Positions 11,801 to 22,483 of a DNA stretch of 64,000 bases are shown one piece after another. The number at the start of each line of letters is the position of its first letter. The first letter of the stretch is position 1. Origin of the DNA: Branchiostoma lanceolatum (lineage: Eukaryota; Chordata; Leptocardii; Amphioxiformes; Branchiostomatidae). Position numbers and translations under genes: made by a program. The notes below the pieces were generated by a model. That model ran no database searches. It saw only the letters and a program-made list of their open reading frames with translations, and was not told the DNA's origin. The stretch lies in NCBI RefSeq assembly GCF_035083965.1, contig NC_089735.1, forward strand, positions 5,048,001 to 5,112,000, written 5' to 3'.

Positions 11801-14800
11801 TTGTCTTTCATTAGAAAGGTTTGGCAGCATTCTCTGTCAAGTTGATATTAGTATTAGTTAATATTACAGTATCATTTATCATCTTATGTTATAAACCAAA
11901 CTGTCGTTTCCTTTTATCTATAAACAAGAAGGAGTTCGGCCGAGGCCCGTCCAAGCTCCCATCAACACCTGCACAACGCTCGCCCGAAGCACGCCTTACT
12001 TTTCATGAGTCGGCCGGAACACTGACGACGGTCGTCCGATTATTGTACAAGGCCCGTGCGAGGCTCGCACGAGGCCGAAGAGTTCGGGCGACCTCCGACC
12101 GACCAAAAATCGGGTCTAAAATCCTCAGATGCCCGCCCGAATATTGGCTGAGCGCTGGGCGTTGCTCGGGCGAGCTACGGGCAAACTGTTGACGAGCTGT
12201 GCGAGTTCAAAAATCGTCGCTGAGGCCTCGCTGAATTTAAGCGCAGCTTCCAGTGACACGCGAACGTCGGCCGAGCTCCGAAAATTTGCCCGAAGCCCGT
12301 AGAATCGACAGGACGTCGGTCGTACTTCGCCCGAAAATCGCCATTTGGAGCTCGCCGACAAGTCGGCTGAGCTAAATTCTTGATTTGTGACGGGGGCTTT
12401 AGGAAGATGGGGTTCCCGTGTTCAAAGAGGTTCCTCGAGCACGCTAAAGGGGAAAGGCTAGCAACTTCTCCCTGTAAAAATATACCCTGCTACTGAAAGA
12501 TCAAGGAGAGTTACTGCCTAATGTGCCACTGGGCACTACAAGGGTCTGAAGGAACGAGTGAACGACATCATCTTGCTAACGTATGTGTATCTTTCCTTGT
12601 CTCCTGCAGATGGATAGTCCTCAGGAGGTACTGTCTGATCGTGGGGACTCTCTACCTGCTGAGGTGTATCACCATGTATGTCACCACCCTGCCTGTACCA
12701 GGCATGCACTTCCGCTGTTCTCCTAAGGTAAGAAGAACAAGTGGGCGCTTTCAGTAGGGGTCGCTTGAAGTTTGAAAATATTCTGGCAATTGCAAAAAGT
12801 CTATGAAAACTATTGTAATATGAGTTTAAATTAAAGACACCATAATATACAAAAATGCATGTTCTTTTTTTAACGAACACAGGAAACTCCTGTACAAGTG
12901 TTTTTCCACTTGCAACATTTGCTGTACATGTTGTAGAGGAGGATTTTTCATAGAGCAGCATTTAATGTTTAGTTTTTGCATATTTATGATAACTGTCACC
13001 TCACAAAATAATACATTTTGATGATATATATATCAATGATAACTAATATTGTATCTCCCACTCTGTTCTCTCCACCCAGATCCATGGTAATTTATCAGCA
13101 ATGTTTGATCGTGCGATGACAATGATGTTTGGCCTGGGTCTGTCCATCACGGGTTCCCACCACCTGTGTGGGGACTACCTGTTCAGCGGCCACACAGTCA
13201 TCCTCACCATCACCTACCTCTTCATAAGGGAGTGTAAGTACTGTAATTCACTTAAGGCCACACCAATTTATTTTCTTGGTTAACGGAATGAAAACAAGAG
13301 CTTTTAAAAAAAGCTGGCGTTTCGGCTACGTTTATAAGTGTGAATTGTCTTTTCCCTTTACTTGAAGTAAAATCTGCCAGAGGAAGTCACTCAAGGGCTG
13401 TTCAGTCTATAAGAAAAATTGTCATTTTGGGAAATGAGTACTGTTTTAATAGAGAAAGGCAGATTGGGGAAAGCAATTTTGAAGTTACGTCACTTAACTT
13501 AAGTGCTTTTGAAAAAGCTGGTCTTGGCCTACAACTTGTACTTATTTGTAAAATGTATAATAGGCTCATTATAAAAGCTATCAATGTAATTATGTACATG
13601 GCACGCAATAAAACATAAAATTTGAAAAAGCACCATTGAATCATCAGCACTATGGTAATTAAGTGAAATAGAAGTTCATAACAGCTAAGGTTCTATCTAA
13701 AATGACTACCAAATGTCAAACAAATCAACAGCTACCTCATCCGTATTATTCTGGTTTCCGCATTTACAACATTTCTTCCTTATTTTCCTGGGTAATTTTG
13801 CTAAAATTCATGAAAATTCCCATAGTTTTGTGCCGAGGGGCGCCACTTTCCACGTCCGTGTTGTCTGAATGAAGTCGATACTGAACAATGGAGCATTTGC
13901 TACTGTAACAAAGAATCGCTGTTTTGCAAACAACATCAAGAGCCTCTGTTTACATCGGGGATAGTAGTTTAGTGGCGAGTGTTTTGCAAGAATCATCTTA
14001 CCGCGCATAGGAGCCGCTGCACGGTATTTTCCATTACAATGAACAGAAAAATTCGAATGCCGGGTTTGGAATCTATATATATATTCCACGAACACATTAT
14101 CTTCGCCAAATAATCAAGGCTTATCATGGAGAGTGATTAATATTTACGTGCTTATCACCCCCTGCAAATTTGATCATGCACCATACCATTTGGAAGTTAT
14201 GATGGGGCGAATGAGTCCAGTCTAGATATGGTTAAAAATCATTCGGTGGTACAGGACTAGTATATGTGTAGAGTGTGCTGATATATGTTATAACTGGTCA
14301 TGAAAATATATGAGTATGTTGATATTATATGGGCCACAAAGGTTCGATATTGCAGTGTTGTAAGTTGAAAGTGATGATGAAATAGTACAGTCAATATATA
14401 TGAATAGAATAAAGCTGGCTGGTTGTTGACGTGTTTTTAGGTGTTTTAGGTGTTTTTGTCAGGCTTTCTATTTTGTCCCTATTTCGTTATGTCGCCAACC
14501 GTGTTGAACAAAAATGCTTAAAATGAACGCGTTAAACCAGCAGGACCCACACCTCTGCTTGGAGAATAGTTTATTTATTTGACCTACATGTACGTTTATG
14601 CATGGCCATTTGTTTACATGACCTGACACTGTCCCATGTCCCATTGAAATGCAGTAGGTTAACAAACTTTCCTTACTAATTATGCAAATTAGCTCCTGAT
14701 TTGCATAATTAGTCATTGATAATGTAAAGCACAATCTGAGCTCTCTACATACCAAACATCACGACGATCTGTCGACCCCTTCTCAAGTTATTCATGTCCG

Positions 14801-16774
14801 AATGTCAAAACAAAAACACCCACTGCAGTTCTTAACAAGCCGCTAGGGAGCCAAAATTTACAGAACTTACTTTCTGTGGCATGAACTATCTACCACACAA
14901 AAATTATGACCATAGCACTTTCAGAAAATATGCCCTTAAATTTTGAAGCTTAGCTGCAGTACCTTAGGTACCCGCTAGAAGGCCCATTATCGAACTTGAC
15001 CTTCATTTCTGTAAACCCTACCCATCCACTAAATATCATACGGACCCATCAACAGCTTCTCGAGTTATGCTGGCGACATACAAATACACATCCACACAAA
15101 GCCCGCTGCAGTACCAATGGAAAATACCAGGGCAACCATTTTTGAACTTGACCCCCGTTTCCACAACATCTACACACCTGCAAAAAATCATGAAGATCTA
15201 TCAACGTTTCCGTCACTTTTTTTGCCTACATACAAACACAAAAAAATGTAAAGTCTGCTGCAGTACTGTTGAATAACGCAAGGTGAACCATTTTCAAACT
15301 TGACTTTCCTTTGCACAACCACTACACACCTACCAAAAATCATAAAGATTCATTGAAGCTTTCTTGAGTTATGCTCCTGACATACATTCAGACCCACCCA
15401 ACATATTTTTCAACCGAAAACATAATCTTCTCCGAGTACAAGTACTCGGCGAAGATAAAAATAACAAATATAAAATATTTCTTTATTTATTAATGAAAAA
15501 AAAATGATATTCATAAATATGATATTGATAGATTAATATAATATCAATATATATTTTTGATATTCAATATCTAAAAAGAAAAAAAAATCCATGCACGGAC
15601 ACGAACCCGGATCTTCTGGGTCCGAGGTGCTTCGCGTTGCCAGATCGGCCAAGCTGCGGTACGTACCAAGTCATCCCGGACGTAATGCTATAACCTCACT
15701 ATATGGTATCATTTATGCCGATTTTTGGTCGTTTTCTTGACGAAATCATTTTTTTTCTTCTGCAATCTTGTGGAATAGATGTAATATGGTCATTTTTCAG
15801 GATATCAAAGTCCGAAACCACAATGCAATGATATTTCCGAACAGTTGTAGCAGTTACATGCGGTCGCCGTCCTGTGTCACATGCAAATCTAGCCTGCCTG
15901 CCTTTTCGTGCTCTCTTGCCATATAAGGCAACAGCTATACAAGGATTTAGGAACGTATTGCCATATAAGGTCTTATTGTGTGCGACACAGTGTTGAACCA
16001 AGCTTCCCTGGTTCCTGCCTGCAAGGTAAAAGCCAGGACAATGCGACAATCTCAGGGGAATGTTTTTACTTTGGTGCACACAGTATCAGGGAGTGAACAG
16101 GGTCAGGTGCAAGTTTTCACCCCAGCCTTCTGTTTTTATGATTTTTTTTATATCTATATGGGTTGCACATTACAGAGCCTCTATGTGGGTCCCGTATATG
16201 TTCGGGTTGGGTGTATTGTTTAGCTTAACTCATCACACCACAGCTAAACGTACCGAATGCAGAAGTAACTATGCCACAGCAGTCAGAGAAAGTCAAGGGC
16301 CAATAATCTGGTTAGGAAATCAAATTAATGAAATAGATTGCGTTAAAAAAAAATTGGGTTAAAGCATATGTTCTGAGCCTTAGAAGCTATTTAGATTAAT
16401 CCTGTTTTTCCTCTCCCATCACCTCAGATTCTCCGCGCGGCTGGTTCATTCTCCACTGGTGCACGTGGCTCGTCTCCTGTATTGGCATCTTCTGTATCCT
16501 CCTGGCGCACGACCACTACACGATAGACGTGGTCGTGGCTTACTTCATCACCACGCGATTGTTCTGGATCTACCACACGCTGGCGAACCACGAGGCGCTG
16601 AAGAAACCCAGCCCGGCGCACCACCTGTCCCGGACGTGGTGGTTCCCCATGTTCAGGGTGGCCGAGGGCAACGTTGGGGGGGTCCTGCCCCGCGAGTACG
16701 CCTGGCCCCTGCCCTGGCCGAAGCGTTTCCATGACACAAGGTTTCATTACATGGGGGTGTGCAAACAAGTGTGA
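8810..16774 (+). CDS. SAMD8: Sphingomyelin synthase-related protein 1 (SAMD8/SMSr)
   Basis: The protein belongs to the family of ER membrane enzymes that transfer a phospho-head group to ceramide; SMSr makes ceramide phosphoethanolamine and monitors ER ceramide. Coding exons are 8810-9468, 12610-12727, 13080-13233 and 16428-16774. Phases agree at every junction and give 425 aa (human 415). A SAM domain spans about residues 22-84. Hydrophobic segments begin near residue 155. The lipid phosphatase-type active site is present: CGDYLFSGHT with His297, and HYTIDV with His339 and Asp343. The motif HERVPD and the ending REYAWP also match the family. The start is the ATG just before the SAM domain. 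The upstream in-frame stretch back to 8702 is probably 5' untranslated, since a CTCCACAG acceptor lies at about 8750. Introns are 3.1, 0.35 and 3.2 kb. Confidence 0.95.
9515..9700. repeat. Dispersed repeat with inverted GCGGTGGTTT motifs
   Basis: The segment carries TGTAAATG, then TTGCGGTGGTTTG, then ACGCAAACTTCAAAGCACCGC and AAACTTTAAACCACCGCAA. Related copies lie at 40080-40230 and 53340-53520, each beginning near a TGTAAATGCAGAAA-like string. The family is therefore dispersed and partly inverted internally. It is non-autonomous and codes for nothing. Confidence 0.6.
10941..12530 (+). mobile_element. tRNA-derived SINE interrupted by a transposon
   Basis: The head (10941-11062) has a polymerase III A-box-like string (TCTCAATTGGTAGCAG) and a B-box-like string (GGTTCAAACCC). 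The tail (12401-12530) has GGTTCCCGTGTT and ATATACCCTG. Other copies keep head and tail contiguous: 26677-26865 on the + strand and about 50930-51135 on the - strand. The element was therefore split here by the insertion at 11065-12397. Confidence 0.7.
11065..12397. mobile_element. GC-rich non-autonomous DNA transposon with short inverted ends
   Basis: The left end reads GCTGGCGTCACAATTC and the right end, on the other strand, reads GCCCCCGTCACAAATC, so the termini are imperfect inverted repeats. TTTA flanks both sides and may be the target duplication. The interior is rich in CGGGCGA, GAGCTCG and GTCGACC-type words on both strands, quite unlike its AT-rich surroundings. No transposase frame is visible. 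It sits inside a SINE, so it inserted later than the SINE. Confidence 0.6.
13234..16427 (+). other. SAMD8 intron 3 with degenerate repeats
   Basis: The intron contains one arm of the GGCCACACCAATTTA repeat (13255-13290) and a block of repeated sequence at 14430-15445, listed separately. It also has a very AT-rich stretch (15465-15595) and a tRNA-like segment on the - strand near 15596-15665. No additional exon is supported. Confidence 0.6.
14430..15462. repeat. Degenerate tandem repeat block, about 130-bp period
   Basis: The phrase GCTGCAGTAC (or CTGCAGTTC), then AACTTGAC, then ATCATGAAGAT-like, then GAGTTATGCT, then GACATAC recurs about four times, each roughly 120-140 bases apart (near 14810, 14955, 15100 and 15250). 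The block ends in a small hairpin, CCGAGTACAAGTACTCGG, and GGCGAAGATA. ATCTTCGCC at about 14101 is an inverted match to that end, so the repeat may be the body of a larger inverted-end element. Confidence 0.45.
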
Positions 16775-17355
16775 CATGTCAGTAACACATCTGTACCTGA
16801 TGATATCTGTATGTCAATCTGTGAGGAACTGTGATAGTGTAGAATAGTCATCTTACTGGTGAAGACAAAGGTCTCCTCAATTTTACATTGAGTGCAACAT
16901 GTTTGCCTATCTGTCTTCATAATATTTCTATATTTCTTAGTGTTAAGTACTAGCAGTGCAATGCCATAAGTTGCAGCTCTTGTATTTGTACTAACAGCAT
17001 AAGTCTGCAAGTTAATTCTGGTCATTCTCGATTTTGAAAGATACAGTGTATTGGAAATTCAGAAAACCTTGTAAAGTTCCCAGTGAAATATGTTTACAGG
17101 CTTGCCTAAAGCAAAGATACCATGATATACATTTTGTACGTGAAGTGGGAATCATGCTCTTAGGTTGACTTGTAAAATTTACTGTACAGTTAGTAAGAAG
17201 TTTCTTTTATAAATATAATACATGTAATTAGATTTTCCAAATCCCTAGTATATTTTCAAACTCATTGTTAGGAGATACTTTTCTTTCGGGTGCATTGATG
17301 AGGTAATTTTAGGGAAGTTCAGTTGGAACAGACAAATAAATGCACTGGAATGTAG
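16775..17355 (+). other. SAMD8 3' untranslated region (probable)
   Basis: After the stop codon there is no further coding sequence. The first good AATAAA is at 17335-17340, which would give a 3' UTR of roughly 580 bases. The end is inferred from this signal only. Confidence 0.45.
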
Positions 17356-18483
17356 TGCAGGGAGCACTGCAAAATGTAGGTATTTGTGATGACAACTGTT
17401 CATTGACTTGTATGTCTTGTATTCTTACTTGATTGCCTCTTTGGGAATATCTAGTCCAGGAAATGTACTACTACAGGCCAAGGAGTGCTGTCTCTTTTTA
17501 ACATGCAAGTCAGTTTTGGTTTCTCTTTGTTTGTAGAAGTCAGATATGAAGTGCTTCAGTAATGATTCTAACCAAAGCTAATAATCAGGCAAGAGATTTC
17601 AATGGTAGCAACAGCAAATTAAGTTGCTTCTTCTTGCAGACATACTGGCTATAGGGAAAATGCCATCATGACCATCAAATGTGCCCCCCCACCTCGTTAA
17701 AAGAAAAGAAACAACAAAAATAGTTTTCAAATGTTCCTTTTTTCACCTCAGTAAGAATCAAAATTGTCATTGTTTTAAACTTTTGAGACGTGATAGCGTT
17801 AGATATATCATCTTGTATGTTCTGAACATTCAGTTGCTGAAGATGTTACAAAAGGACATTTGTGGTCTCAAAGTGAAACTGTAATAGTAGTTGACACTTA
17901 TCACAGTACTGAACACTAGAGTATTTTGTTACTGGTCCCCAGACTGCACCTTTGTGGGTGATGATGTTAAAACTCTCCATGATATTTTCCCTGTAGCTGT
18001 GCAAGACTGCTGCTGGTATATATGGGTGGGATAATCAGTTGATAAGCTAACCACATGCCTAGCTGCATGATATGTGCCATGTGTGATTGCCAGGGCTTTG
18101 TCTTACTAACATAGTGCAATGTACATGATTGTGGAAAGCAGAAAAAATACAGGAAGCAAAATTGTAGGGTTTATTTTTGCTCTGTGACATTGTTCCATTT
18201 CACAAGATAACCTGAAAATGCTACACAGTGATGCTACTGCAAGACAGTATTATTACAGATAACGTGATGTGTGTTGTCACCGTCCCACAGCAATCTTAGT
18301 GACGAACAAATCTTGTGGGACACTTGTAAAGAGTGTACAGAAGTATGATGATGATGCAAGAAAACTTTGTATAAACCCTCTTCTGCAGCAGAATGTGTGC
18401 ATCATTTACACAACAGAAAAAACTGTTGCAAAGATAGAGATTTCTACCTATCTTACATTGAATTGTAACTGTGGCATTGTGTT

Positions 18484-18725
18484 GGCATGATGGTTAGGGT
18501 GTTTGGCCCGGAACCCAGAGGTCCCGGGTTCAAATCCTCTGATATGCCACCAATGCTGTGCCCTTGGGAAAAGCACTTAAACATGACTTTCCTCACTCCA
18601 CCCAGGTGTAAAAATGGGTACCTGACTTCGGTTCACCGTTGGGGATGTAAAAGGCGGTGGAAGGAGAGGGTTGGGCTCCGCCCTCCAATACCGTGCCCTA
18701 GACACAAACTCATGATGTGTCTCAT
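18484..18725 (+). mobile_element. tRNA-derived SINE
   Basis: The head carries GATGGTTAGGGTGTTTGG and GGGTTCAAATCC, which match polymerase III A and B boxes. It is followed by the body motif TGCCCTTGGGAAAAGCACTT. The same body motif occurs in the copies at 42392-42600 (+) and 43640-43880 (-) within BMS1 introns. No intact tRNA cloverleaf is expected or seen. Confidence 0.7.
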
Positions 18726-19784
18726 TTCTCAAAAGTTTGAAGGATGAAATTACAGAACAGACAATGGCCTGTCATATCTACTTGCATTGATATTTTACAT
18801 CATTGTCTAAGTGTCTTCCATAGTAATGTAATATTTTGTTCTTACTAAACAATTCTTGCAATATGAAAATCAGTGAATTGTTATTAGCATATCTGTTGTA
18901 TTGGTGTATGTTAGCAGGAAGAATGGTATTGCTCTCACAATCGGTAAATGCCTACTTTATATGTGGAATTTGTAACAGCACTAAATGCCATTGTTAACAC
19001 ATTTAAGTGGGTCCAATGTTTTAAGTATTATACAAACTATTATGTTTAAGTACATAGTTTTATTAATGAGGAGACAAATTAATTGGTGCAGAAAGAACAC
19101 AATGCTAACAAGCACATAGAGGTAAACATCTTAATAAAAGTAAAAAAAACATTAGAATTTGTTTTCTTGATTGGATAACAATGTATTGTCCATGTTTCAT
19201 TTGCTCATTTGCTATCAATTTATGTTTGGAAACAAATCCATCAGCTGATCCTATCCAGGCGGCAAAGACAGAAAAATACACCTGAATATGACCTTCTGAC
19301 TTGTCAAAGTGCATGGGAAGTTTCTGATTACCGTAGGTCACACATGAATTTGTGCACACATAAATTTGTTCGTAAACCACGGCTGTCTCCAGATTGACAT
19401 TTTTTTCTGCCGACGTCCCACTCATTGTTTCGGAGTACCCAGGTATTAAAATACACAATCCAAAGGTTACTCCAGCAACTGGATAGATTTTGTATATGGT
19501 CACTGAAATTTGATTTCTGGTAAAAGATAAATAAACACCTTTTCTTTACTTGCTATAAAACACTACTTGGACTGAACAGAGATGCAATTTGTGTGGGTCA
19601 ATATTTTTACTTCTTTAAATTACCACTTATCAAAAATGCACTTTCCACACCTGGCACCACATACAACCCATGATTCCGTTGCTGCATGGGCATGTTAAGT
19701 TAGCCTGAGTGTCATCCTGTTCCAGGCTCTAAAAATAAATTGTCTGTGATTCCACACCTTACATCAAGATCCATTTCATGCATT

Positions 19785-19907
19785 TAGGCCACACCAATTT
19801 AATTTCTTGGTTAACATATTTTTTTTTTAAATTTAGAATGAAAAAAAATTTCTTTTCAGCCTTTGAAAATCCGTTAACGAGGAAATTAAATTGGTGTGGC
19901 CTTATCC
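19785..19907. repeat. Palindromic MITE-like element
   Basis: The left arm (TTAGGCCACACCAATTTAA and on into TTCTTGGTTAAC) is mirrored by the right arm (GTTAACGAGGAAATTAAATTGGTGTGGCC) around an A/T-rich centre. Single arms of the same family lie at 13255-13290, inside SAMD8 intron 3, and at 22700-22735, just upstream of the last CUB-gene exon. Confidence 0.7.
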
Positions 19908-20669
19908 TACAACTGAGCAGGTCACTAGCAAAGGAAATTAACTAACACCTCACCCACACTAGTGTACACACCATAAATACTTCACGGAAAATTGTGTCCT
20001 CTTGTTTTCTTATTGTTGGCTGAGAATAAGAGAGAGAAAGTTGTTTCCTCATTGTTAACTTCATATCTCATACGTCCTTCTGGGTGAATGCTTTCCCGAG
20101 ACACTGTGAGCTGCCTTTGGTGCCATTAGAATGGTCAAGAAATGCCATTGGTGTGGACATCAGTTTCAAAGAAATCCTGACTAATCCTTTTCATGTTTGA
20201 GTACAAAGCCAAGTAAATCTGTTACCATAACAAAGCCATTTTGATCTTTGTGTATTGCCAGCTTTAGTGGCATACTAGTACATGCATTTTTTTTATTTTG
20301 TGCCAAATTTCTTGTTGGTTTTGACTATGGCCAAACTTTTTAAAAATCTATTTCTTTGCTGTAGAGCTTTTTTTCACAGGTCTCAGTCTTACGTCATAAA
20401 GTTACACTTCTTTGCTACATTCTTTGTCTCAATAGCAGGCAACCTTCTGTCCTTTTCATTCAAATGTCAAGGTCATCATGGGGATGGGTTAAATCTAAGC
20501 ACCTCAAAGAACCCACCACACACAATGAGATTAAGGGTCCATTGGTCTTGGCTAAGCCTCACAAGTCTATGAACCAGCCAGACCAATTCAGTCTGTGTTT
20601 ATGTGTTTTGACTCAGTCCATTCAAACAGTACAATCAGCCCATGAGAGAAGGAGTACAGAAAGATGAGA

Positions 20670-21310
20670 AGATTTTCCACTAAGGCTGGAGACCACAGAA
20701 TGGCACGGGTCTTTTACCATAGATTAAAGGTGGAGTTGGTGCATAGAAGGTTCTTTAGTACTAAATACAGGGTAGGTTCTTCAGTTCAAAGAGCAGGGTG
20801 TGGGGAAGGTTTGCCAGCACCAAGGGCAGGGCAAGGGAAGGTTCTTCAGCACTAAGGACAGGGTAAAGATTATTTTGCACTGGGTACAGGGAAGGTCCTT
20901 CAGCACAATGGACAGGGACAGTGGGGGTTCTTCATCACTAAGGACAGGAGACAGTAATCTCCAAGCAGATCTACACGGGGCACGAAAATCATATATGCTA
21001 GCCAGAGAAGGTCCAGTCAGCCAGATAAGCTATCCCGTGTAGATCTGCTTGGATATTAAGGAGACAGGTTCTTCAGCTCTAAGGACAGGGTATGGGAAGG
21101 TTCTTCAGTACTAAGGACAGCATACATGGAAGGTTTTTCAGCTCCGAGGACAGGATACAGGGAAGGGTCTTCAGTTCACAGAGCAGGGTGTGGGAAAGGT
21201 ATTTCAGCACCGAGGGAAGTGCATGGGAAGGCTCTTCAGCACTAACAACAGGGAAGGTCCTTCAGCACTAAGGACAGGAGACAGAGGAGAGTTCTTCAGA
21301 ACTTAGCCTG
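20670..21310 (+). repeat. Minisatellite block A (about 30-40 bp unit)
   Basis: Imperfect copies of a unit containing GAAGGTTCTTCAGCACTAAGG and ACAGGGTA follow each other. Spacing varies and some units are partly deleted. The block is interrupted by a MITE at 20955-21058. Block B of the same family and orientation lies at 27690-28300. The open frames in these blocks, which contain repeated FSTKD-like words, are by-products of the repeat. Confidence 0.85.
20955..21058. mobile_element. 104-bp MITE with 25-bp inverted ends and 9-bp target duplication
   Basis: The ends TAATCTCCAAGCAGATCTAC and its partner TAATATCCAAGCAGATCTAC (read on the other strand) are inverted repeats of about 25 bases with one mismatch. 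AGGAGACAG flanks both sides as a direct repeat (20946-20954 and 21059-21067). Since the host is itself a repeat array, part of that duplication could be the array unit. A true target duplication of 8-9 bases would suit hAT-like transposition. Confidence 0.7.
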
Positions 21311-22283
21311 GGCAGAGGATTATGTGCAGCTACAGTTATAATCTCATTGCATGAAATCCATAACAGTGGATATAAGTTATACACATTTTTTAATGCTTTA
21401 TTTCCTCCATGGTCAGCATGAACAAATATCCTACAGAGACTTACACTTGCATCAGCACTAGTGCTGCGTACCTAAACGAAACATCAGGTACAAGTACCGG
21501 TACAGAGGTTTAGGTACGGGTCTGGACCTAGACCTGGACCTAAACAATTTAGAAAATTAAGATGTGTTTTTCTGAACTTCTTCCATAATGACAGAAACAT
21601 AAATAAAGTGTATACAACTTGTCAGTATCTTTAGTCAAAGAATATAACTAGGTTTCCTACTGCCAGACTCCATTGGCTTTGCTATCAAAACTCCCGGCCT
21701 GCCTGAAGGATCTGTGGCATATTAGTTAAGCTGTTCCAATGTGTCACTTTGGTCACGTTTGGTGTTGCATGAGCCCATGACGTTAGGAGATCAGTCAAAA
21801 AACAGCACACACTTAGTGTAAATTTATATTGGCACAGTACCGGTACTTCATGATCCGGTATTTTGGACCTGTACCTAATCAATTTTTACGGTACATTTGT
21901 ATCGGCACAGTTATTCAATGTGCAGTCCCGTACTCAAAACCTCTCATCTTCATCTGTTATCCTCTCAATAAGGAACTGACTTATCATGCTGTTCACCTAC
22001 TACAGCAAGTCTACATTAACTGTTATCAACTGATTCTTTTCAAGCTTCACACAAGAACTAACTTATAACATCGCTGTAACACTAGCCAAAACAGACGTTT
22101 CCGATTTCTATTCAAAAACAATGTCAAACATGAATATGTGGTAACCAGGGCACATTGAGACTCTGTAAATACATTAAACAAACATTCATGTATTTGCTGC
22201 ACAGCTGTTGTAAGTCATATTGACAATTTACAAAGACAGAGGTTTGCCAAATATGTCATATATAACATAAGCTTATACAAGTT
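21311..22283. other. Intergenic stretch
   Basis: No gene is seen. There is a GGTACCGGTACAGAGG-like simple palindromic segment around 21480-21550 (GTACAAGTACCGGTAC), and related CGGTACTTC/ACGGTAC words near 21838-21905. Both look like remnants of a dispersed repeat. The - strand polyadenylation signal of the CUB gene closes the stretch. Confidence 0.5.
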
Positions 22284-22289
22284 TTTATT
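22284..22289 (-). promoter_or_regulatory. Polyadenylation signal of the CUB gene
   Basis: TTTATT on the + strand reads AATAAA on the gene's strand. It lies about 195 bases beyond the stop codon, a normal distance for a short 3' UTR. Confidence 0.55.
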
Positions 22290-22483
22290 GAGCAGTTACC
22301 TCTCAACTTATGTTAGTAAGTTAGGAAAACGAAAAGCTCATTACTTTCCAAACTGTATTGTATTGAACCAATTCACCTTACACGTACAGTATTTCCAACG
22401 TTATTAAATGATCTTTACATTGTATGCAAAATTTTGCGGAATGCTAGAATGGATGTCATCCATATAATCAGGTCAGAGTAGCC

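Larger units (their letters stand above)
9469..12609 (+). other. SAMD8 intron 1, repeat-rich
   Basis: This intron holds a dispersed repeat at 9515-9700 with GCGGTGGTTT and AACCACCGC-type motifs, and a SINE at 10941-12530 that is interrupted by a GC-rich transposon (11065-12397). No coding exon is seen. The open frame 11821-12192 lies inside the transposon and reflects its biased composition rather than a gene. Confidence 0.7.
17356..20669. other. Intergenic stretch with SINE and palindromic repeats
   Basis: No gene is visible. It holds a tRNA-derived SINE at 18484-18725, a 120-base palindromic element at 19785-19907, and a single arm of the AGCCTGAGTGTCATC family near 19700. At about 19950-20000 there is a copy of the short repeat with CCATAAATACTTCACGG. 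The open frame 19105-19503 on the - strand has no recognisable features. Confidence 0.6.

Noticed and set aside
11821..12192. 123-codon open frame as a gene
   Set aside because: It lies inside the GC-rich transposon, its Arg/Pro-rich content follows from the repeated CGGGCGA words, and it has no family resemblance.
15596..15665. tRNA gene on the minus strand
   Set aside because: It has A-box-like and B-box-like strings (TGGCCGATCTGG, GGTTCGTGTCC), but the T stem does not pair, so it is more likely a tRNA-derived SINE head or pseudogene.
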